Shown in pieces: positions 1 to 7,615 of a stretch of 40,619 nt of DNA. A model generated the notes under the pieces. It saw only the letters and a list, made by a program, of their open reading frames with translations. It did not search any database and was not told where the DNA came from. The position numbers were made by a program, and so were the translations under genes. The first letter of the stretch is position 1. Each line of letters begins with the position of its first letter. The stretch is from Parachlamydiales bacterium. Its GTDB lineage: Bacteria > Chlamydiota > Chlamydiia > Chlamydiales > Rhabdochlamydiaceae. The stretch is from positions 1 to 40,619 of the forward strand of contig DAHVFY010000005.1 in the NCBI GenBank assembly GCA_027316765.1. Direction: 5' to 3'.

Positions 1-358
1 TTCATAACAACAAAATCTACACAAAATGTGTAGATTTGTCCATAAATATCTACATTTTAGTCAGCAGTTGCCAACCCTCCTAATAAGAATTAGAACTAAA
101 GTAAGTACACTCCTCCACTCGCACGCTTCGCTCAAACCATGCGGCTTGCGCTGGAAGCATAATGTCGAAACGGCTCCTTCATTGTTTAATTCTTATGTTC
201 TATTTGGAAAAAACTCCATATTCTTGAAAATTTCGATCGCCTTATCACGGAGCACTAGGCCAGAGCGTATCAAGATCTAGCTCATAGATTTTCAACCTGC
301 TCTAACCTATTGACAATGTACTTTGATGGGAATTGCTCAACATAGGTTTTAAGATGCT
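1..358. other. Non-coding stretch with possible gene relics
   Basis: I find no intact gene here. On the minus strand two short coding-like stretches lie in different frames. One runs from about 358 to 283 and reads EHLKTYVEQFPSKYIVNRLE before a stop. The other, at about 286-205, contains LRDKAIEIFKNMEFFPNRT before a stop. Neither has a start codon with a ribosome binding site. They look like 3' remnants of decayed genes (a transposase or an ATPase is possible), but I cannot name the family, and chance similarity to coding sequence is not excluded. Confidence 0.3.
13..37. repeat. Perfect 11-bp inverted repeat, 3-nt spacer
   Basis: AAATCTACACA at 13-23 is exactly inverted as TGTGTAGATTT at 27-37, with three A residues between. 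A further partial copy (ATCTACA) sits at 48-54. No T-tract follows, so it is not a classical terminator. A dimeric repressor site or the end of a mobile element are the plausible readings. The gene it would serve may lie left of the window. Confidence 0.5.
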
Positions 359-778
359 CTATCTGTTTTTGGATTTACTATCTTTTGGAGCAGGTGGAGG
401 AGGCGTTTTTTGATTTTTAGGACACTTTGGGTTCGTGCATGCATAGATGTATTGTTTTCCACATTCCGAACAATATTTGTGGTAATCTAAAGAAAGAGCC
501 AATTCTTGAGAGTTAGAAATATAACATCCTTGGTTATCCGAATGAAGAATTGGAATGCAGACAAAATCTACATCGTTAAGATTTACGAAAATCCCATTTT
601 CTGTAGCGTGGATTTTGTCTGGGTTTAGGTAAATTTTTTCCTCTGAAAACCCTTTTACGCATCGATTTTCGTTTGCCATTATTTGCGAAAATGACTCATC
701 ATTCAATTCATGAATATTGTAAGCATGGCACAGACCTGTGGCTAACAGTCCTATCACCATAAGCACTTTTTTAATCAT
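359..778 (-). CDS. Small secreted protein with C-terminal zinc-ribbon-like cysteines
   Basis: A 139-residue protein with a clear start: AGGAG seven bases before the ATG. Residues 1-19 form a signal peptide (basic MIKK, hydrophobic core, cleavage likely after CHA). The middle is acidic to neutral and unrecognised. The C-terminus carries CSECGKQYIYACTNPKCPKN, four cysteines in a C-x2-C-x8-C-x4-C pattern resembling a small zinc ribbon, followed by a Pro-rich and Lys-rich tail. An exported zinc-ribbon protein is unusual, and the cysteines could instead form disulfides. I do not recognise the family. The gene is divergent from the neighbouring lipoprotein gene. Confidence 0.75.
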   Translation of the reverse strand: MIKKVLMVIGLLATGLCHAYNIHELNDESFSQIMANENRCVKGFSEEKIYLNPDKIHATENGIFVNLNDVDFVCIPILHSDNQGCYISNSQELALSLDYHKYCSECGKQYIYACTNPKCPKNQKTPPPPAPKDSKSKNR

Positions 779-797
779 ACGAAAACTCCTGTTGAGG

Positions 798-1664
798 TTG
801 AATGTTCGAACATCTGCATATTTAAAAACTTATCTTCTTTTTACAGCAATCATTTTAATTTTTTCATCTTGTGGCAAACGCGAAGAGAGCTCTAAAAAGT
901 ATGATCTAACATCAGACGAAAGAGTATGGATGGAACAATTTTTCAAGACTTTCATGATTGACAATTCTGCGATCTTTACTCTGTGGGGAAGTAAGCCAAT
1001 GACTTCAATTCCATTAATACATTATACGCAAGAAGAGATGGAGAACTGGTACAATTCTCTTCCTGAAGAAGAAAAGAAAAACGTCATAAAGGTTCCTCAC
1101 AATAACTTTCCAGAGAATTGGAAAAAATGGGAAAAAATCAGCTCAAAATTTCCAATGGGGCGCTATCGACTGTTTAAAAAAGAGTTCCCAGAACAACCAA
1201 AAGTGGACTTGGTTTATTTTGCAGACATCCCAAAAATAGCCTTAACGCTAGAAAAATATTACGATATTTTCAAAAGGTATAAAGGAACGGATTTTGATCC
1301 CATTGCGGAGGCTTTTAATATAGACAAAGAATCATCATTCTTAAACGAAAATCTATTAAATTCTATCACAATCGGCCTCCTCTATGGGTTTGGATTGCAA
1401 AACTCCCTTTTTTTTGAGTGGAAGTACGATGGAACATTAAGCAATCATTATGGATTTCAAGAGTCATTACAATCTCACTTCAGTGATATTTCTTATTATG
1501 GAGGAGAATTAAGACATCTCAGAATTCCTGTTTTCGCGTCTTATTCCTTCTTAAAGGATCCCATCATCGAGAAGTATGAAAAAGAAAAAAGAGAGATACA
1601 GCAGATTTACAAGGGAAAGAACTTCCTCGATTTCACACTTCAACAAATGACGGCTGGTTTTTAA
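798..1664 (+). CDS. Putative lipoprotein of unknown function
   Basis: The reading frame is open from 738, but the ATG there would overlap the divergent signal-peptide gene by 41 bases, so a TTG at 792 or 798 is more likely; the start is uncertain. From 798 the protein is about 288 residues. Its N-terminus is a lipoprotein signal: basic residues, the hydrophobic run YLLFTAIILIF, then the lipobox-like FSSC followed by GKREE. The mature part is soluble-looking, rich in aromatic and charged residues (WMEQFFKTFM, MENWYNSLPEEEKK, NNFPENWKKWEKI). I do not recognise the family. Export to the periplasm or outer membrane as a lipoprotein is inferred from the lipobox only. Confidence 0.65.
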   Translation: MNVRTSAYLKTYLLFTAIILIFSSCGKREESSKKYDLTSDERVWMEQFFKTFMIDNSAIFTLWGSKPMTSIPLIHYTQEEMENWYNSLPEEEKKNVIKVPHNNFPENWKKWEKISSKFPMGRYRLFKKEFPEQPKVDLVYFADIPKIALTLEKYYDIFKRYKGTDFDPIAEAFNIDKESSFLNENLLNSITIGLLYGFGLQNSLFFEWKYDGTLSNHYGFQESLQSHFSDISYYGGELRHLRIPVFASYSFLKDPIIEKYEKEKREIQQIYKGKNFLDFTLQQMTAGF

Positions 1665-1670
1665 AAGCTG

Positions 1671-1720
1671 AGCAAAAAAAACCTGGCAGAGCCAGCCTAC
1701 AGGAGTCCTTTCTGGCGGGC
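1671..1720. repeat. Dispersed repeat, copy A (terminator fragment plus 21-bp block)
   Basis: Positions 1671-1695 repeat the A-tract and hairpin sequence CCTGGCAGAGCCAG found at 3939-3964. Positions 1700-1720 are identical to 3824-3844 over 21 bases. Weaker similarity continues to about 1745 (ATCCCGTC, GACCCGATTCGTC, GTCGCTT). The two blocks occur here in the opposite order to copy B, so one copy has been rearranged. The truncated hairpin here has lost its 3' T-tract and probably no longer terminates transcription in the plus direction. Confidence 0.7.
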
Positions 1721-1752
1721 AGCTGTGCTATCCCGTCTGATGACCCGATTCG

Positions 1753-2086
1753 TCAAGAGTCGCTTTGAGTATTTTGAAGAAGAGCCATAAGCTGCTTTTG
1801 TAGCGCAGGCAAGTTTTGCTTCGTCGTATGCCAAATAACCTTGATATCAACACCAAAATACTCATGGATCAAAATATCGCGCAGGAATATCAGGATAAGA
1901 ACGCTGAATAGCCAAAGGGATACTTTTACAGGCCTCGCCAATAATCTCAAAATTTCTCACGACTGCATCGATTACGAGCTCATTTTGTTTGAATTTCGCT
2001 AAGGTCATGCCATCCACATAACGTTCGATTTTTTCGACCGCTTTGAGAATATCTTGAACTCGAAACACCCACTGCCTAGAAGACAT
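1753..2086 (-). pseudogene. hepT: hepT-like (DUF86) toxin, frameshifted
   Basis: Two overlapping frames together spell a HepT/DUF86 protein. The 5' part (MSSRQWVFRVQDIL to RSYPDIP) ends in ARYFDP and a stop near 1862. The 3' part continues in another frame as LRDILIHEYFGVDIKVIWH to LLQNTQSDS. The HepT motif R-x4-H-x-Y (RDILIHEY), which holds the RNase residues and the tyrosine modified by MntA, lies after the break. The few residues normally found between IP and RD are also missing, suggesting a small out-of-frame deletion around 1873-1883. The ATG at 2086 overlaps the end of mntA, the usual arrangement. The toxin is probably inactive. Confidence 0.75.
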
Positions 2087-2366
2087 TCTTTGCCTCATGC
2101 AAAATTTGCTTCTTTAGGGCAGGATGCAGCGCATTTTTCGTTACCAAATCAACATCGCAATGAAGAAGTTCTTCAAGATAATTTTTAAGACCCATGAAAC
2201 CAAATAGTCCTTTTTTTGCATCAAAATCAACGAGTATATCAATATCACTTTTAGCTGAGGCCTTGTTTCTAGCTACCGATCCAAAAAGAAAAAGCGAACG
2301 AGCGCCTAACCCTAAAAGATCTTTCTTATGCGCATTTAAGATCTTTTTTGCTTCTTTCAAGAGCAT
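2076..2366 (-). CDS. mntA: MntA-type minimal nucleotidyltransferase antitoxin
   Basis: A 96-residue protein starting at the ATG preceded by GGAGAGAGGAG; the longer open frame to 2462 has no comparable site. It holds the minimal nucleotidyltransferase signature FLFGSVARNKASAKSDIDILVDF, that is GSxAR, then SDIDI with two metal-binding aspartates, and a later DVDLV third aspartate. MntA antitoxins add AMP units to the tyrosine of the partner HepT RNase and silence it. Here the antitoxin looks intact while the downstream hepT is frameshifted, so the system is probably decaying. Confidence 0.85.
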   Translation of the reverse strand: MLLKEAKKILNAHKKDLLGLGARSLFLFGSVARNKASAKSDIDILVDFDAKKGLFGFMGLKNYLEELLHCDVDLVTKNALHPALKKQILHEAKNVF

Positions 2367-2433
2367 ACTCCTCTCTCCTTTTCTTCCTTCTACCAACAAA
2401 ACTAATTTCGTGAGCACTAAATTACAACAATCA

Positions 2434-3210
2434 CTAAACAATAGCAAGAACCTCGCCTTCAATCATACATATCAATTGTTTAAATGGCGTATGATGATAC
2501 TCCGGTCGTAAATAAACACCACGCTTGGCATGAACCACAATTGCATGAAGCCGTCCTTCTTTTGCTAATGCGATAGCTTCTTGCTTCGAGATCCACATGT
2601 TTGTAACCGAATCACCTACAAGAAACTCAAAAATCACTCTTTTTTTATTGAAATGAATACCAAGAATCTTTTTTACTTCAACATACTCTTCTCGACCCTC
2701 TCTCCATCCCTCGTGTTTTTTCATTGCGTCGAGTAAATTTTCATATTCTTCGTCATTCAAAGAGCGGATTGTGCGGTCCATATCAAATTTCGTAAAAAAT
2801 CGGATAGCCTTTCTATAATTAATTACCTCTTCTGTATCAGGCACTCCAGGTTTAACGCCTGTGTACTTTCTCACAAACTCATTCAATGTTAAATCAATAT
2901 ATAAACTGCCTTCTTTTAGACGTTTTGCTTGAGCTCTTCGTCCAGTATCATAAGCTGGAAAAACGGCAAATCTATATTTTGTTCCCGCAATAATTCCAGC
3001 ATACCCAATTGCACCATTTTGTCTGGCAAAATCACCTATTATAAGATTTCCCGGATTATTATTTCGCCAAGATCGAGTACTTGCTTGATTCACCGGTTCA
3101 TCATCATACCTCTTCCAGTATCGGATCGATTTATTCCCCTCTTCGTCGTAGTAAATAACTGAATTATTTGGTCCATCTTCGGCTTTAACAAACGGCTTTT
3201 TATTTATCAT
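2434..3210 (-). CDS. P5-like lytic-type domain protein with DUF3892-like C-terminus
   Basis: About 258 residues from the ATG at 3210 (MINKKPF); an in-frame ATG at 3231 is possible. The central region has TRSWRNNNPGNL, then DFARQNGAIG, FAVFPAYDTGRRA, LTLNEFVRKYTG and AMKKHEGWREG. This is the pattern of phage 'structural protein P5'-like domains, often thought to act on peptidoglycan (established association, not proof of activity). The last 60 residues (WISKQEAIALAKEGRLHAIV, GVYLRPEYHHTPFKQL) resemble DUF3892. There is no signal peptide. The start overlaps the stop of the upstream secreted-protein gene, so the two are probably translationally coupled. A phage relic or a lytic effector are both possible. 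Confidence 0.6.
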   Translation of the reverse strand: MINKKPFVKAEDGPNNSVIYYDEEGNKSIRYWKRYDDEPVNQASTRSWRNNNPGNLIIGDFARQNGAIGYAGIIAGTKYRFAVFPAYDTGRRAQAKRLKEGSLYIDLTLNEFVRKYTGVKPGVPDTEEVINYRKAIRFFTKFDMDRTIRSLNDEEYENLLDAMKKHEGWREGREEYVEVKKILGIHFNKKRVIFEFLVGDSVTNMWISKQEAIALAKEGRLHAIVVHAKRGVYLRPEYHHTPFKQLICMIEGEVLAIV

Positions 3211-3667
3211 CGTAGATACCCATGGCTTCAATTGCTATCGGTGTATGAATATGAAAAACTAATGTTCCTAAAAACCCCTCCACAACGACTTGCTTATTAG
3301 AAAAGGAAATGAGGTCATTATCTGAGTAGGGTGTAATAAGTTGCACCCATCCCCTTGCCTCTGCACTAAAAAGATCTTCCTCAGGAAGACATCCCGATAT
3401 CGTCAACCTTTGAATTTCGGTCTCAGGAATTTCTAAAATCCAACGAGCCTCAGGTGCATCACCTTCTTCTAAGCTTTGAAAGTTTGGGACACCGGGAAAG
3501 ATGTATTGGAAAATTCTGCCTTTGAGAGCAACAAATGGACACGATTCTTTTGCTCCTTCGACAGGCTCAAGATATTCTAGTTGAATATCACTTTTATCTG
3601 CCAAACAATAGATCGCATTTAGAGAAATCAAGAGCAGCATCGCATGTAGTAATGTTTTATTTACCAA
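3200..3667 (-). CDS. Secreted protein, DUF4431-like
   Basis: The best start is a TTG at 3667, five bases after GAGGAGG; the open frame extends to 3724 without a better site. This gives 155 residues with a signal peptide (VNKTLLHAMLLLISLNAIYCLA, cleavage before DKS). The mature part has C-P-F-V-A-L-K-G-R-I, then FPGVPNFQSLEEGDAPEARW and ILEIP, resembling the GxPNYxSIxxGD...W.L pattern of DUF4431 proteins. Placement in that family is from memory and moderate. The gene ends inside the start of the P5-like gene, so one is likely made in proportion to the other. It is periplasmic by signal peptide. Confidence 0.6.
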   Translation of the reverse strand: MVNKTLLHAMLLLISLNAIYCLADKSDIQLEYLEPVEGAKESCPFVALKGRIFQYIFPGVPNFQSLEEGDAPEARWILEIPETEIQRLTISGCLPEEDLFSAEARGWVQLITPYSDNDLISFSNKQVVVEGFLGTLVFHIHTPIAIEAMGIYDDK

Positions 3668-3823
3668 AACACCCTCCTCGATTTTGCAAAAGTTTATTGT
3701 GATTAACAAGTCAATTCTTGTCATTATTTTTGTAAAATGAAACGAGAGGTTTTTGGGGAGACTCAGGGGAGGAGGCGAGAAGAGCTAAGGGTTTTTAGAG
3801 CCTCAGACTGAAGATGGTATGGG

Positions 3824-3964
3824 CAGGAGTCCTTTCTGGCGGGCGACTTCGTCGTCCCGTCCCGAAAGCCGGTTCGCGACAACCATGTCGCTTCACTTCG
3901 ACTTCCTGACGGAAGACACGCAGGTGTCTTCCTTTCCAAGCAAAAAAAAACCTGGCAGAGCCAG
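3824..3964. repeat. Dispersed repeat, copy B (includes functional terminator)
   Basis: The 21-base block at 3824-3844 and the hairpin block at 3939-3964 are both found again at 1700-1720 and 1671-1695. The segment between them (about 95 bases) contains several short palindromes, such as GACACGCAGGTGTC. Open frames across this segment run into the tRNA gene and are spurious. The remaining part of the 250-base gap between 3725 and 3975 holds nothing I can assign. Confidence 0.65.
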
Positions 3965-3972
3965 GTTTTTTT
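3942..3972 (-). terminator. Rho-independent terminator of the tRNA-Leu transcript
   Basis: CCTGGC (3951-3956), loop AGA, GCCAGG (3960-3965), flanked by nine A residues on the left and seven T residues on the right. It is symmetric enough to work on both strands. On the minus strand it lies four bases after the tRNA 3' end. Confidence 0.85.
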
Positions 3973-3975
3973 ATT

Positions 3976-4058
3976 TGCTCGGAACAGGAGTCGAACCTGC
4001 ACGGGATTGCTCCCAAGAGATTTTAAGTCTCCAGTGTCTACCGTTCCACCATCCGAGC
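3976..4058 (-). tRNA. tRNA-Leu, anticodon UAA
   Basis: Read on the minus strand, the acceptor arms GCTCGGA and TCCGAGC pair fully, with discriminator A at 3976. The anticodon stem GGAGA/TCTCT (last pair included loosely) encloses loop CTTAAAA, giving anticodon TAA. A long variable arm (about TTGGGAGCAATCCC) marks a class II tRNA, as expected for leucine. The T arm contains GGTTCGACTCC. The length is 83 bases. CCA is not encoded, so it must be added after transcription. The gene has its own promoter and terminator. Confidence 0.93.
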
Positions 4059-4065
4059 GAGGAAT

Positions 4066-4105
4066 AAACTTTCGCTTCTCACTATGAAGTGAAAAGCGAA
4101 AGTTT
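4066..4105 (-). terminator. Long stem-loop after the 263-aa gene
   Basis: AAACTTTCGCTT (4066 on) pairs with AAGCGAAAGTTT (to 4105), and TCAC pairs with GTGA inside, leaving a six-base loop. There is one internal mismatch. It lies just past the stop of the gap-distal gene and probably ends the ribosomal/gap transcript. Its right arm overlaps the -10 box proposed for the tRNA gene. Confidence 0.7.
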
Positions 4106-4129
4106 AAAATGTTCTAACATTTGCTTCAA
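4101..4129 (-). promoter_or_regulatory. Candidate sigma66 promoter for tRNA-Leu
   Basis: On the minus strand TTGAAG (-35, 4129-4124) and TAAACT (-10, 4106-4101) are separated by 17 bases. The start would fall near 4094, about 35 bases before the tRNA. Found by eye only. Confidence 0.5.
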
Positions 4130-4132
4130 GAA

Positions 4133-4924
4133 CTATATCGTGAAATAGTCATTATCGTCTTCTGAAACTCGATGTAGATGTGTCTCTGTACCGCTAGAAG
4201 CTTCTTCTTCCCCATCAGGACTTTCATCATCGGAATCTTTTTTCTTTTTATGTTTCTCTGACTCTATCGACTCGGAAAGAACATTTCCTTCAACATGTTC
4301 AGAAATTTTTTCTTTATACCGACTGATGGTTTCGGAGATGAGGGTGGGTGGTGGAGGGAATAAGGAAGAGAACATAGACGATGAAACTTGCGTTTCATCG
4401 CTTCCACCACCTCCTGGAGCAACAGACTCCGCTGAAACGTGTTGCGTTTCCTTAGAGGCACCTTCTGATGCTTGACGCTCCTCTTGAGGGGATCTTCTAC
4501 CGCGACGATTGCGTCTGCGATCTCTTTTCCTATCCGACTTGGGAGCGGGAGCCGCTACGGGTGTTTCAGAAACAGACTCTGTCCCAGTTTCTTCTTCCAC
4601 AACAGAAGCTGCTTCTACAGCCTCTTTAGAAGGCTGAGAAACCTGCCGCCCACCTCCAATCTTAATGGAGCGTTCAATATTCACATTTTTCAAAACAACT
4701 CGCGTCTCTTTAAGTTCCACAATCTCATAATCGCCGACAGGAACAAAAAAAGGCTTAGGACGCTCTAAAGAGCGGAAAAAAAAAGAATGTCCAAATGAAA
4801 CAACTTCTACAGAATCTACATGATATTCTTCTTGACTCCCCCCCTTACTGTTGCGAACAACTAGGTTATAACCATCTTTGGGGGTAATAATGGTCTCTAT
4901 AATCGGTTCTCGTGTAAAATTCAC
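4133..4924 (-). CDS. Conserved chlamydial protein with disordered Arg-rich and acidic tail (CT504-like)
   Basis: A 263-residue protein of unknown function downstream of gap, the position of CT504 in C. trachomatis (from memory). Residues 1-95 look like a compact beta-rich domain (EPIIETIITPKDGYNLVVRN, VEVVSFGHSFFFRSLERPK, FVPVGDYEIVEL, RVVLKNVNIERSIKIGGGR). The rest is low complexity: Glu/Ser/Thr-rich, then a basic patch RKRDRRRNRRGRRSPQEE, then a Pro-rich segment and an acidic KKKKDSDDESPDGEEE tail. The basic patch could bind nucleic acid; this is inference. There is no signal peptide or membrane segment. It is probably co-transcribed with gap (19-base gap). Confidence 0.85.
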   Translation of the reverse strand: MNFTREPIIETIITPKDGYNLVVRNSKGGSQEEYHVDSVEVVSFGHSFFFRSLERPKPFFVPVGDYEIVELKETRVVLKNVNIERSIKIGGGRQVSQPSKEAVEAASVVEEETGTESVSETPVAAPAPKSDRKRDRRRNRRGRRSPQEERQASEGASKETQHVSAESVAPGGGGSDETQVSSSMFSSLFPPPPTLISETISRYKEKISEHVEGNVLSESIESEKHKKKKDSDDESPDGEEEASSGTETHLHRVSEDDNDYFTI

Positions 4925-4943
4925 GTTTTCAATCCATGGTTAA

Positions 4944-5963
4944 CTATTTATTTTCACGGGATGCCATAAATTTCAAAAGATCCACGACTCGAGTGGCATA
5001 TCCCATTTCATTATCATACCAAGCGACTAATTTATAAAAACGGCTATTCAGTGCAATCCCTGCACCTTCATCAAAAATGCAAGAATAGCTGGTTCCGATA
5101 AAATCAGAAGACACAACCTCCTCATTGCAATGAAGAACAATCCCTTTCATAGGACCGTTTGCCGCTTTTTTCACGCTTGAGCAAATTTCCTCATAACTTG
5201 TATCTTTAGACAGTCTTACTGTTAGATCCACAACAGAGACATCTATTGTTGGGATGCGAAAAGCCATCCCTGTAAGCTTACCTTTTACTTCAGGAATGCA
5301 TAGTCCAACAGCCTTTGCTGCGCCGGTAGATGCAGGAATAATATTAACACTCGCGCTTCTACCTCCCCGCCAATCTTTCCTAGAAGGTCCATCAACACTT
5401 GGTTGCGAAGCTGTAAGAGAGTGGACAGTTGTCATCAATCCTTCTTCGATACCAAACTCATCGAGAAGGATTTTGACAAGGGGTGCTAAACAATTTGTCG
5501 TGCACGATGCATTAGAAACAACAAAATCCGTCTTGGGACTAAATTTCTCATGGTTGACACCCATGACAAAAGTGGGAACATCGCCCTTAGCCGGGGCCGA
5601 TATGAGCACTCTTTTTGCACCTGCCTGAATATGTTTATAAGCATCCTCAGCATGTGTAAAAAGCCCGGTTGATTCAATAACGTAATCAACTCCTAGCTCT
5701 TTCCAGGGCAACTTCAGCGGATCTTTTTCTGAAGTCACTCGTGTCTTCTTCCCATTTGCAATAATATTCTGCCCTTCAACACCCACTTCAAAGGGTGCTC
5801 TACGATGTACAGAATCATACTTTAACAAATAAGCAAGATTTTCTGGGGGAACGAGATCATTAATGGCAACAACCTCTATGTCACCCTCGTGGCGCTGCGC
5901 AATAAGACGAAAAGCGAGTCGACCTATTCGTCCGAATCCATTAATTGCAATTTTAAGTGGCAT
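4944..5963 (-). CDS. gap: Glyceraldehyde-3-phosphate dehydrogenase
   Basis: A 339-residue cytosolic glycolytic enzyme that oxidises glyceraldehyde 3-phosphate with NAD and phosphate to 1,3-bisphosphoglycerate. The N-terminal Rossmann motif is INGFGRIGR (residues 7-15). The catalytic cysteine is Cys154 in [12 protein letters not shown], with the partner histidine in [10 protein letters not shown]. The C-terminal [15 protein letters not shown] is typical. GGGAGGAG precedes the ATG at the usual distance. It follows the ribosomal operon, as gapA does in Chlamydia, with a hairpin between. Confidence 0.97.
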   Translation of the reverse strand: MPLKIAINGFGRIGRLAFRLIAQRHEGDIEVVAINDLVPPENLAYLLKYDSVHRRAPFEVGVEGQNIIANGKKTRVTSEKDPLKLPWKELGVDYVIESTGLFTHAEDAYKHIQAGAKRVLISAPAKGDVPTFVMGVNHEKFSPKTDFVVSNASCTTNCLAPLVKILLDEFGIEEGLMTTVHSLTASQPSVDGPSRKDWRGGRSASVNIIPASTGAAKAVGLCIPEVKGKLTGMAFRIPTIDVSVVDLTVRLSKDTSYEEICSSVKKAANGPMKGIVLHCNEEVVSSDFIGTSYSCIFDEGAGIALNSRFYKLVAWYDNEMGYATRVVDLLKFMASRENK

Positions 5964-6026
5964 CTTCTCCTCCCTTCAGAGCTGGTAAGGGACATCATAA
6001 ACGAAGAAAGAGTTTAGAGGAAACAT

Positions 6027-6058
6027 TTGTTACTCCCTTCATACAAAGGGAGCAACAA
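6027..6058 (-). terminator. Stem-loop after rplQ
   Basis: TTGTT-A-CTCCCTT and AAGGGAG-C-AACAA pair (12 bp, one mismatch) around a five-base loop, directly after the rplQ stop codon. There is no long T-tract on the minus strand, so it may be a partial terminator or a 3'-end stabiliser separating ribosomal genes from gap. Confidence 0.55.
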
Positions 6059-6060
6059 CC

Positions 6061-6489
6061 CTACAGAGGTAAATATTCTATATAACAGGTAGAAGCACTA
6101 TCTCCCACACGGTTACCTTTTTGAATAATGCGTGTATAACCACCATTACGTTGCGCAAATCGCTCAGACAACCCGCCAAAAAGTTTCTTAATGACTTTAC
6201 GATCACCATTGTATGCACTCTCATCACCAGCTTTAGCATCTCGTGCTTCTTTCGCTGTGAGTGAATTAAAAGTAATCATCAATTCAGCAATCGCCTTTCT
6301 TTTGCTTGCAAGAGTGTTCTTCTTTGCCAAGGTGATCATCCGATCTGCATGGCGTCTCAGTTCTTTTGCCTTCGTTACCGTAGTTTCAATTCTTTCATGT
6401 TCAATCAGCGATTTTAGCATGTTTGCAATCATGCATCTACGGTGAGAAGCTGTTCGCCCGATTTTAAATGTGTGCTTACGATGCCTCAT
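6061..6489 (-). CDS. rplQ: 50S ribosomal protein L17
   Basis: A 142-residue large-subunit protein. The N-terminus [20 protein letters not shown] is the classic L17 signature, followed by [20 protein letters not shown] and an ending [15 protein letters not shown] segment with no E. coli counterpart ([20 protein letters not shown]) lies mid-protein, where L17 sequences vary. Its ATG overlaps the rpoA stop by four bases (ATGA), so translation is coupled. It is the last gene of the ribosomal superoperon. Confidence 0.97.
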   Translation of the reverse strand: MRHRKHTFKIGRTASHRRCMIANMLKSLIEHERIETTVTKAKELRRHADRMITLAKKNTLASKRKAIAELMITFNSLTAKEARDAKAGDESAYNGDRKVIKKLFGGLSERFAQRNGGYTRIIQKGNRVGDSASTCYIEYLPL

Positions 6490-7586
6490 ATTGTTTCCAT
6501 TCCTGCTTTTTCATTGAGATATTGCGCAATCAACGATTTCACATTATCTCTAGTAATGCCAAATTTATTTAAATCCATTCCCAAATAAAGACCCATTTCC
6601 TCTAATTTTGCTTTAATCTCATTTAGAGATTTTTTACCAAAATTACGGAATTTCAACATCTCAGACTCGGGCATAATCACAAGTTCTGCAATCGTATCGA
6701 TATTAGCGCCAGCTAAACAGTTTGTAGAGCGAACGGATAACTCAATTTCATTAATCTTAAGAGCCAATTTCGCCATGAGTGCATCACGGTCTGTATTCGA
6801 CTCCATCTCTCCTTTATCAAAGGAAATAGATAAAAATTTCAACTGTTCAAAAACTTGAAGATGCAAGATTCCTATTTGTGTTGAAAAAGAGAGTGCTTCC
6901 TCAGGAGTTACCCTACCATCTGTCTGCACCTCTAAAATAAGTCTGTCATAGTCTGTATCTTGACCAACACGCGTATTTTCTACATAATAGTTTACAAGCC
7001 GTACCGGAGAAAAAGCTGAGTCAATAACAATCTCATCAACCACTTTATCTGGGATAATGTGCCGTTCGGACGGGACATATCCTCGACCTATAGCAACTTT
7101 TAAATCCACTTTTTTAGTCATTGGTTTTGTGACGTTAAAAATCACCAAATTAGGATTGACAACCTCAAAATCTCTCTCATCAACGAGATCTTTTAAAGTT
7201 ACTGGATATTGACCTTCATTCTTATCGATTAGATCTGCTGTGATTTCTAAAATTTTACTAACAATTCTAGGTTCTCTAGAGTGCGCTTCGTCATCCATAG
7301 GAAGTTTACGCAAAAGAGCACCTTTTAAATTAAGTACTATATGCGTCATATCTTCGATGATCCCCTCAACTGCCATGTACTCATGAGGGACGCCTTCTAT
7401 ACGTACAGAAATGATGGATGGCGATTCCATCGCAGTTAGCATAACTCTACGAAGTGCGTTACCTACAGTGTGTCCAAACCCACGTTCAAAAGGCTCTGCA
7501 ATAAATCGTGTAAAAGTCGCCTTTTTAGTATTTTCATCAATTTTAATTTTTGTCGGCAATTCAAACTTGCCATACTTTACTGCCAT
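6486..7586 (-). CDS. rpoA: DNA-directed RNA polymerase subunit alpha
   Basis: A 366-residue alpha subunit, which dimerises to nucleate RNA polymerase assembly and binds DNA and activators through its C-terminal domain. The N-terminal domain shows [20 protein letters not shown] (about residues 30-50) and the insert with [18 protein letters not shown] linker precedes the C-terminal helix-hairpin-helix domain ([36 protein letters not shown]). It is longer than the 329-residue E. coli protein, with a C-terminal extension, as in other chlamydiae. Between rpsK and rplQ; rpsD is absent here. Confidence 0.97.
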   Translation of the reverse strand: MAVKYGKFELPTKIKIDENTKKATFTRFIAEPFERGFGHTVGNALRRVMLTAMESPSIISVRIEGVPHEYMAVEGIIEDMTHIVLNLKGALLRKLPMDDEAHSREPRIVSKILEITADLIDKNEGQYPVTLKDLVDERDFEVVNPNLVIFNVTKPMTKKVDLKVAIGRGYVPSERHIIPDKVVDEIVIDSAFSPVRLVNYYVENTRVGQDTDYDRLILEVQTDGRVTPEEALSFSTQIGILHLQVFEQLKFLSISFDKGEMESNTDRDALMAKLALKINEIELSVRSTNCLAGANIDTIAELVIMPESEMLKFRNFGKKSLNEIKAKLEEMGLYLGMDLNKFGITRDNVKSLIAQYLNEKAGMETI

Positions 7587-7615
7587 GTATCTTCTCCTGT
7601 GCGTTTAAACTGATA

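Noticed and set aside
26-280. 84-codon plus-strand frame
   Set aside because: It starts inside the palindrome, has no ribosome binding site, and the composition is not protein-like; the minus strand looks more coding-like, though broken.
3763-4067. Three open frames on both strands across this segment
   Set aside because: They run through the dispersed repeat, the terminator and the tRNA-Leu gene, have no ribosome binding sites and read as Arg/Ser-rich nonsense; spurious.
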